Of a DNA stretch of 64,000 bases, positions 58,053 to 64,000 are shown piece by piece; positions within the stretch are counted from its first letter, which is position 1, and each line of letters begins with the position of its first letter. This DNA comes from Robbsia sp. KACC 23696 (GTDB taxonomy: Bacteria > Pseudomonadota > Gammaproteobacteria > Burkholderiales > Burkholderiaceae): assembly GCF_039852015.1 (NCBI RefSeq), contig NZ_CP156628.1, positions 930,001-994,000 of the forward strand, in the 5' to 3' direction. The position numbers were made by a program, and so were the translations under genes. Below the pieces are notes generated by a model. That model saw nothing but the letters and a program-made list of their open reading frames with translations, ran no database searches and was not told where the DNA came from.

Positions 58053-60110
58053 TTAGCTTCGAAACCAGTGTCGATCCCTGCCGAGCGGAAGCGTCAAGTC
58101 CTCTGGTGGCACGCCGAAGCGTTTAGCAAGCGCCGTCTCCCAATGATCTCGGCCCAGCACGGCCTCCGGTAAGCGTCCGCCGCATAGCGGCAAATGATGC
58201 AACAGCAGCTGAACGATCTCTCGGGAAGGCAGCACCAGCGTTGAAGTGGGGTCGCAGAGAAACGTCACAACGTCTTCCGCGATCAAGGACTCGTACAGCC
58301 ATTTATAGCCGCAAAGGCGCACTGCCTCGCGTTGGCTGAATAAAGCAGCCACGAATGGCAATCGCTCCTCGATCGAACACCGTTCGAAAACAGACCACGC
58401 CGCTTGGGAAAATACCGGGCACTGCGGATCACGCCCGTGCTGCGCGGCCTCCCCCATCGGGAAGGGTGGCGACAAATCGAGACAGGCCCTCGCAACCTGG
58501 CATTTCAAACTTGCCTGCAAGGCGGGAAGCGCATAGTGCGGCGCGTCGGTATTGAGCGCATGCGTGCATAAGCGATCCAGTCGTTCCATCAAGTGCGCTT
58601 CGAACGACACGCTGGCTGTGCCGCGCCGCGTACGATGCGGGTCCGCGTGAACCTCCGCTGCGAGCCGCCACAATGTCGCCTGTAGTGGCCAAGGGAGCGC
58701 GTCTATTTTCCACGCCACGTCTGGCAACCGCATCCGATTGGTAGGACTGGTGACTTCGAAATACAGGCCCCAAAATGCAACGATCGTCAGCGCGTTGTAT
58801 TGGTTCGTCAGTGCGTCATGCGGCGCTATGCCCAAAACACGGGTGCATAAAGCATCCTGGAAGGGTCGGGAAAGACTTTTCCAGGTTTGTACGCTGCAAA
58901 AAACATTCTTTGCAAGTCCGCTCAAGAAAGATCGATGCAAGGATGCGGCAAATACCCCATCGTTGCTATCCCAGCGCTCCGCGAGCTGTAGCAAGCGATA
59001 CGGCACATCCATCCCTCGGAGGAACGGGTCGAGGAGAATCGATTCGACGATCGCATCCGTGACGCGCGGCACGATCTGATCGTTCAGGCATTCGGGAGAG
59101 AGACCTATTCGATTCAAACAAATCGCACGTAATTGCTTTCCGCGCGGACTCGTCATCGACGCATGAACGATCGACGCAATCACTGCGAGACGAGGCAGCG
59201 GAAAACGGCTATCGATACTCGCCGAAAGCGCACGATAAGCGCGTGCGATGGGATTACATATCGTCCTCAGGTCCTGGGTCGCATGGAGAAAATCTATCCA
59301 TCGCGGCATAGACAATGTCGAATACGCCTCGTTCACGACGCGCCGCATATGTTCGGCTGGATTCGCCACGACACGCGCCAGCGGCGCATACATTTCGGCA
59401 GCGAAGAGTTCGGATAGCGCGACACTACCGGAGACGTCGTACCTTGCCTCGTGCAACTCGGCCTTTGTCATCGCCACCGCCCAACGCCATGCGCGCACCG
59501 AATTCTCGAGGCGACTCCCTGACGTAAGAGCGTGTCGCGTAAAGTAGCGTAATTTTCGTTGATGGATAGGTTCAGACTTTCCCGTTCCACTAGGGCCGCT
59601 GGCTTCTAACCGCGCCATGCCACCTTGTTTTGCGTAGCGCCTTAGCAAGCTACAACGCGTCTCCAATCGAAGCGTCATCAAATTGTCCAGCAGCACTGGT
59701 GCCGATGTCACGTCGAAAATGCCGCCTAGCGTGGCTTGATCGACGATGCGGCAGCCATCGATAATGGCATCGGTCACCTGTTCCAGGTGACGAAAAACGA
59801 CGCGTGCAGTGCACCTGAGCGACATCGTTTCCGTTGTCAGTAGGTGGGTGACAATCTCGCGCCAGAACATCTGTGGTAGATGTTTCATCGGCCCTTCAGG
59901 AAGGTGCATGGTCTCCGCATCTATCGCGCCCATCCCCGACATGACGTCGACTTTGCCTGGCAGCGCCTGGCTACGCCAATCCGCGCAATCCGAGTCGCTA
60001 CTGGCACCGTCGCTGAAGTCGCGACTATCAATACCGAAAAGGTCGTCACTGTAATAACGGCTGTCCTCTAAGCCGTTATCGCCCATTGTCATCTGAAATC
60101 CACTTTCCAT
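58053..60110 (-). CDS. F-box-like family protein, copy E
   Basis: 685-aa paralog, longest in the array. ATG at 60110 is preceded by GGAGTGGCGTGTC, nearly the same leader as copy B; an ATG five codons upstream is less likely. Long acidic Ser/Asp-rich N-terminus (1-70). F-box-like block 75-112 (MKHLPQMFWREIVTHL, then ETMSLRCTA). It keeps AFWGLYFEV and LPWPLQATLWRLAA. End motif altered to LAKRFGVPP with an extra tail. Confidence 0.9.
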   Translation of the reverse strand: MESGFQMTMGDNGLEDSRYYSDDLFGIDSRDFSDGASSDSDCADWRSQALPGKVDVMSGMGAIDAETMHLPEGPMKHLPQMFWREIVTHLLTTETMSLRCTARVVFRHLEQVTDAIIDGCRIVDQATLGGIFDVTSAPVLLDNLMTLRLETRCSLLRRYAKQGGMARLEASGPSGTGKSEPIHQRKLRYFTRHALTSGSRLENSVRAWRWAVAMTKAELHEARYDVSGSVALSELFAAEMYAPLARVVANPAEHMRRVVNEAYSTLSMPRWIDFLHATQDLRTICNPIARAYRALSASIDSRFPLPRLAVIASIVHASMTSPRGKQLRAICLNRIGLSPECLNDQIVPRVTDAIVESILLDPFLRGMDVPYRLLQLAERWDSNDGVFAASLHRSFLSGLAKNVFCSVQTWKSLSRPFQDALCTRVLGIAPHDALTNQYNALTIVAFWGLYFEVTSPTNRMRLPDVAWKIDALPWPLQATLWRLAAEVHADPHRTRRGTASVSFEAHLMERLDRLCTHALNTDAPHYALPALQASLKCQVARACLDLSPPFPMGEAAQHGRDPQCPVFSQAAWSVFERCSIEERLPFVAALFSQREAVRLCGYKWLYESLIAEDVVTFLCDPTSTLVLPSREIVQLLLHHLPLCGGRLPEAVLGRDHWETALAKRFGVPPEDLTLPLGRDRHWFRS

Positions 60111-60140
60111 GACACGCCACTCCATAACATTACGTCAATG

Positions 60141-60146
60141 AATATA
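60141..60146 (-). promoter_or_regulatory. -10 element of copy E
   Basis: TATATT on the minus strand (GCATATATTCATTG), 31 bases before the ATG, the same place as in copies A and B. No clear -35. Confidence 0.5.
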
Positions 60147-60185
60147 TGCGGCGCGTCTACGCGCTAATGATCGAGATGTCCGGTC

Positions 60186-62201
60186 TTATTGGACCCTGTT
60201 CGCGTGATCCGTCGACGTCAAATCGAATCGTCTTGCAAATGCGGCCTCCCAATTTTCGGGGTCGGCGATAAATTCGGGCAGGCGTTCGCCGCACGAAGGC
60301 AAGTGATGCAATAAAGCATGGATGACATCGCAGGGCGGTCGAATAAGTCGCGAATCCGCATCGACCATAAACGCAACGATATCTTTCGCCACCACCGCCT
60401 CGTACTGCCAGTAATATCCACATTGCTGCAGCAAGTCGCGATAACTGAATAATGCGGCGATAAACGGCAGGCGATCGGCAAGCGAACAGCACTCGAAAAC
60501 CGACCATGCGGCCAGCGGGAAGCTAACCCGTTTCCCCGCACGCGCCATCTCGCGTAGGGAATGCGCCGGTTCGACGGTGGATGGGTCATCCCAAATGGAC
60601 TCACAAGCGCGTATCACCTGCCAACGCAGTGCTGCGATCAACGCGGCTAGCGCAAACTTCGGACGGCCTTCTTGCAGTGCCTGCGTGCATAGCGCGTCGA
60701 TGCGCTCGATAGATAGCGCGTGGAATCCCTGTCCCGGAAAGCGCGTCAACGCGCTCTGCGGATCCGAGTGGGTCTCCGCTGTCAGCCGCCATAGCGCGGC
60801 CTGCAAGGGCCAAGGAAGCGCGTCTATCTTCGACTCGACCCCTGCCGAAAGCGCGGCCAGCATCGGATCGGCAAGTTTGTAGTACAAGCCCCAGAAATCA
60901 AAAATTACCGTGCCCTTCAAACCGCACTGCGCGCTTTCGCACGGGGCAATGCCGAGCACTCTGGTGCACAAGGTAATGCGCACAGCTTCAGACAACCGCG
61001 ACCAAGGCATCGACTCACAGTAGGCGTTCTTCGCCACCGCGTTCAGAAAAGAGAGATGCAGGGCGGAGGCGAACGCCCCATCGTCGTCGCCCCAGCGCTC
61101 CGCAAGCATCGTCAAACGCCATTGCAAGTCTGCTGCACGGACCGTCGCATCCGAGAGCAACCAGGTGGTTACGGATTCCGCGATACGCGGCGTGATCTGG
61201 TCGGCAACGTACGCCGACGTCAAACCGATTCGGTGTAGGCAAATTTCTCGCACGGACTGACGATGTGGGATCTTCATCGCCTCACCCACGACGGTAGCGA
61301 GCACCTCGATGCGCGGCATCGGGTAAGCGCGGTCGAACTCGACCGCGAGCACCTGAAAAGCCGTTTCAACCGGCGCCAAGATATCTTTTAGCGGAAAAAC
61401 CGCATAGAGGAACTCAATCCACCGAAGCGTTGATAAGGTCGCGGCGGCCTCGTCCATCACGCACCGTACATGCGCGTGCGGATCGGCAATGATGCCGAGC
61501 AAGGGCGCATACAGCTCCGCGGCATAGAGTTGCGACAGGGCGATACTTGGAGATGGGCTTTTTGCGTCATCCAAAAGCACCGCTTTCGTCATATCGACGG
61601 TGCGCCGCCAGGCCAGTACAGACGCAATGCGAGCGCTTTCCGACGCTAAGAATTTCTTTGCGAAGTAATGGCTGTAAAGCGCCGTTCGTGCGTCCGCTTT
61701 CCCTGCAAGGCCGTGCGCAGCAAAATCGAAACCGCCCATTCCGACTTGTCTTGCGTAGCGCTGGAGCATGTCGCAGCGCGCTTCGAATCTTAAGCTCGAC
61801 AACGCGTCGATTATCTGAGATGAAGCGTTCGATTCCGCGGGTCCTTCCTGCGGCAATCCATCGATCATCCAACAGCCCTCCAAAATGGCGTCGGTGATCA
61901 CTTTCAATTGTCGTTGTACCGCGGAGGCGGTACAACGCAACGTCATCGTTTCCGAGGTCCGCAGATAGGTAACGATGAGACGCCATAAATCGCCAGGCAT
62001 CGCACTGATCGGCCCCACTCCCACGGTACGATCTCGCCCATCGTCGCAAGCAAGCAGGCTGACACCCCTTTCGGCGCGTCCTGTCGGCTCGTAGAGGGGT
62101 CTCTTTTCCCGACCATAGGCCGCGCTGCAGTCGCCGCAACGGTCGTCGCGATCGTCTGCACGGTAAGGGACGGCACACGCCATGCTGAAGTCACGTTCCA
62201 T
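60186..62201 (-). CDS. F-box-like family protein, copy F
   Basis: 671-aa paralog. Its ribosome site GGAGGG lies inside the last codons of copy G, six bases separate the genes, and so it is translationally coupled to G. N-terminus rich in Asp/Arg/Cys (ADDRDDRCGDCS). F-box-like block 65-102 (ISAMPGDLWRLIVTYL, then SETMTLRCTASAV), the closest of all to the F-box consensus. LYAAELYAPLLGI, DFWGLYYKL and WEAAFARRFDLTS are present. No export signal. Confidence 0.9.
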   Translation of the reverse strand: MERDFSMACAVPYRADDRDDRCGDCSAAYGREKRPLYEPTGRAERGVSLLACDDGRDRTVGVGPISAMPGDLWRLIVTYLRTSETMTLRCTASAVQRQLKVITDAILEGCWMIDGLPQEGPAESNASSQIIDALSSLRFEARCDMLQRYARQVGMGGFDFAAHGLAGKADARTALYSHYFAKKFLASESARIASVLAWRRTVDMTKAVLLDDAKSPSPSIALSQLYAAELYAPLLGIIADPHAHVRCVMDEAAATLSTLRWIEFLYAVFPLKDILAPVETAFQVLAVEFDRAYPMPRIEVLATVVGEAMKIPHRQSVREICLHRIGLTSAYVADQITPRIAESVTTWLLSDATVRAADLQWRLTMLAERWGDDDGAFASALHLSFLNAVAKNAYCESMPWSRLSEAVRITLCTRVLGIAPCESAQCGLKGTVIFDFWGLYYKLADPMLAALSAGVESKIDALPWPLQAALWRLTAETHSDPQSALTRFPGQGFHALSIERIDALCTQALQEGRPKFALAALIAALRWQVIRACESIWDDPSTVEPAHSLREMARAGKRVSFPLAAWSVFECCSLADRLPFIAALFSYRDLLQQCGYYWQYEAVVAKDIVAFMVDADSRLIRPPCDVIHALLHHLPSCGERLPEFIADPENWEAAFARRFDLTSTDHANRVQ

Positions 62202-62207
62202 GACACC

Positions 62208-64000
62208 TTACCCTCCAATAGGGAGATCGAGATTGTCGGAGAACGGCAGGTCGAAGCGCTTGCTAAAGGCCGACTTTCCCGCGTTTGGGCCCAGGGAGGA
62301 TTCAGGTAGGCGCTGACCGCAGAGTGGCAAATGGTGGAGTAAAACCGCGACGACTTCAGTCGATGGACGGGTTAATGAAGACCCCGGATGACAGAGAAAA
62401 TCGACGACATCCTCCGCGATCATGGCGTCATAGGTCCATTCGTATCCGCATCGCTTTACCGCGTTGCGACAGCCAAACAACGTCGCGACGAAGGGAAGAC
62501 GCTCGGCGAGCGAACAGGCTGCAAAGATAGACCACTCGGCCTCGGATATGACCGGGCAGCGTGCGGCGTGATCCACGTTTTCCGCGAAGGAGGACTGCGG
62601 CCGCATCCGCGCGCTCCACATAGCCCGGGTTTCCCGGGCGACTATCCATTTAATCGACGCCTGAAGCGCCGGTATCGCATACTGCGGCTTACCGTCTGCG
62701 AGAGCCTGGATGCATAAGGATTCCACGGATTTGGCGGACATCCCCTGAAATGAACCGTTGAATTGGCCGTGCATGGCACGTTGGTGGTCTGCTTCCATTT
62801 CCGACGCGAGTCGCCAAAGGCAAGCCTTTATCGGCCAGGGCAAGCGCTCGATCCGCTGCGCCGTCGTCGGAAACACGACGACGGCAACCGGGTCGGTCAT
62901 CTCGAAATACAGTCCCCAGAAATCGAATAAGGTGTGTCCGCCCAGGCCGCCTAAGTCAATATCCGACGTCGCGATGCCTAACACGCAATTTTTGATTGCG
63001 GTCCGATACGTTTCTGTTTGCCCCTCCCGCACCGCCGACCGCGAGCCGCTTTTCTTCGCCAGAAGGGACAAAAACGATTGGTGCAGCGACGCCGCGAATG
63101 CACCGTTATCGGAACCCCATCGTTCCGCGAGAAGGCCCAGATGCGTGGGTATTTCGGTCGCGCGCATAAACGGATCCGTAAAAACCGATTCCGCAACGGC
63201 AGCTGTGACACGCGGGATGATTTCCTCGGCGAGACAGTGTGCGCCGATACCGAATTGGTTCAGACACTTATCCCGGACCAATCGGAGCAGCGGAAACGAG
63301 AACGCCGTGTGGACCATCTTTCCGAGCACGTCTATTCGCGGCCTCGGATAATGGCGGTCGAAGTCCGCAAGTAGCGTGTAATTGGCGGTTCCGATCGCAC
63401 TACAGACATCCTTTAGCGGGTCGACGGCGAACAGAAAATCCATCCAGCGCAGCCGCGACAAAGTCGCTTCCGCGTCCCGCACGATGCGACGCGAATGGTC
63501 GTATGGCGCCGGAATCAAACCTAATAGCGGCGCATACATTTCCGCCGCGTAGAGATCCGACAGGCCGATGCTCTGAGACGCATCGAATGTGGCGTTGAGC
63601 AGCGCCGACTTTGTCGTATCGATCGTCAGCCGCCAAGCCAGCGCGGCTTGCGCGTCCGGGCTCGCTGCATCGGCGGATCGTAATTTGTAATAGCGGTTCG
63701 TCAGCGTCTGTAATGGCTCCGCCTTGCTTAGCGCGATATGCCCCGATTCCGAGGAACAGGCCATCCCGGCACGTCTGGCGTAACGCCTGATGGCGTCGCA
63801 TCGCGCCTCCAGACGCAGCGTCAGAAGCTTGCCGATGACCTCCGGCGCGGCGCGGGCTTGCACATGTCGATCCTGCGCCCACCCTTCGATCATCCGGTAG
63901 CCATCGAGAATCGAATCGGTGACGACCCTCAAATGTTTCTGAACCACGCGTGCGGCGCCCCGCACAGACATGGCTTCAGATGTCAGCAGATACGGGATAA
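62208..64000 (-). CDS. F-box-like family protein, copy G (N-terminus outside window)
   Basis: At least 596 codons of a seventh paralog; the frame is open to the right edge. The visible part starts inside the F-box-like block (IPYLLTSEAMSVRGAA), followed by ILDGYRMIE, LYAAEMYAPLLGL, RWMDFLFA, DFWGLYFEM and SAFSKRFDLPF. About 75-90 N-terminal residues are missing. Copy F begins six bases after its stop. Confidence 0.9.
   Translation of the reverse strand, partial: IPYLLTSEAMSVRGAARVVQKHLRVVTDSILDGYRMIEGWAQDRHVQARAAPEVIGKLLTLRLEARCDAIRRYARRAGMACSSESGHIALSKAEPLQTLTNRYYKLRSADAASPDAQAALAWRLTIDTTKSALLNATFDASQSIGLSDLYAAEMYAPLLGLIPAPYDHSRRIVRDAEATLSRLRWMDFLFAVDPLKDVCSAIGTANYTLLADFDRHYPRPRIDVLGKMVHTAFSFPLLRLVRDKCLNQFGIGAHCLAEEIIPRVTAAVAESVFTDPFMRATEIPTHLGLLAERWGSDNGAFAASLHQSFLSLLAKKSGSRSAVREGQTETYRTAIKNCVLGIATSDIDLGGLGGHTLFDFWGLYFEMTDPVAVVVFPTTAQRIERLPWPIKACLWRLASEMEADHQRAMHGQFNGSFQGMSAKSVESLCIQALADGKPQYAIPALQASIKWIVARETRAMWSARMRPQSSFAENVDHAARCPVISEAEWSIFAACSLAERLPFVATLFGCRNAVKRCGYEWTYDAMIAEDVVDFLCHPGSSLTRPSTEVVAVLLHHLPLCGQRLPESSLGPNAGKSAFSKRFDLPFSDNLDLPIGG

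Larger units (their letters stand above)
48500..64000 (-). repeat. tandem array of seven paralogous F-box-like genes plus one pseudogene
   Basis: All copies run on the minus strand with gaps of 6-263 bases. They share a colinear set of motifs: F-box-like block, RYA, LYAAEMYAPLLG, RWMDFLY, YPxPRIDVLA, DFWGLYFE, LPWPLQATLWRLAA, PALQAALKWQV, AERLPFIAALFSYR, LIRPS and AFAKRFDL. N-termini and linkers vary strongly. The array continues beyond the right edge. No transposase, tRNA or integrase gene is present in or beside it within the window. Confidence 0.95.

Noticed and set aside
49386-64000. Leucine-rich or ankyrin repeats in the array proteins, as in other bacterial F-box effectors
   Set aside because: No regular LxxLxLxxN or ankyrin-type periodicity is visible; bodies look like irregular helices.
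48432-64000. Transposon or genomic-island borders around the array
   Set aside because: No transposase, integrase, tRNA or terminal repeats seen; the right border is outside the window.

Overview
This is a GC-rich chromosomal window with tightly packed genes. The gene content (DctA/DctB/DctD, the DUF3649-PepSY-DUF3325 iron trio, a PXPV-repeat secreted protein, MHS-type transporters, hydantoinase-like clusters) points to a betaproteobacterium of the Burkholderiaceae, probably a soil-, plant- or host-associated one. The species cannot be fixed from the sequence alone.

Layout. 1-3000: the end of an MFS carrier, a short-chain dehydrogenase and a NodB-fold deacetylase in one plus-strand operon. 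3000-8200: small regulators (unknown 85-aa protein, orphan XRE/HigA-like protein, Lrp/AsnC regulator) and a large FtsK-type DNA translocase with an unusual linker, all on the minus strand. 8670-13440: dctA-dctB-dctD. 13579-15988: an overlapping trio (DUF3649, PepSY, DUF3325) behind a Fur-box-like site. 16000-16300: a highly folded non-coding leader before an MFS gene. 17900-20300: TetR regulator and MFS carrier. 20300-25520: FUSC protein and a three-subunit periplasmic flavoprotein/cytochrome c dehydrogenase of the gluconate type. 26000-28700: YdeP-like molybdopterin oxidoreductase with an overlapping small HTH protein. 29000-30330: hotdog thioesterase and YdfG-like dehydrogenase. 30457-41973: a catabolic cluster (hyuB, hyuA, fold-III PLP enzyme, MmgE/PrpD protein, complete ABC importer) with a divergent GntR/UTRA regulator. 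42000-43160: an NsrR-type regulator and a PXPV secreted protein. 43259-46984: flavin monooxygenase, XRE-cupin regulator and MFS carrier. 47184-48431: a beta-propeller lactonase.

48500-64000 is the striking part. A tandem array of seven large paralogous genes (about 660-690 codons each; the seventh runs off the window) lies on the minus strand, followed downstream by a decayed eighth copy. All have a variable N-terminus of 45-75 residues, then a 38-residue block that reads like a eukaryotic F-box (pattern LPxDLWxxIxxxLxxxExxxLRxTA), then about 550 residues of mostly helical sequence with shared motifs. There is no signal peptide or membrane segment. Several copies have their own TATATT-type -10 element about 30 bases before the start and a similar ribosome binding site; others are tightly coupled. 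I know no named family for them. My working idea is an expanded family of F-box-like effectors acting in a eukaryotic host; that is inference from pattern only.

Most of the remaining genes are uptake-plus-oxidation modules for small organic compounds, each with a local regulator, which fits a metabolically versatile environmental or plant-associated bacterium.
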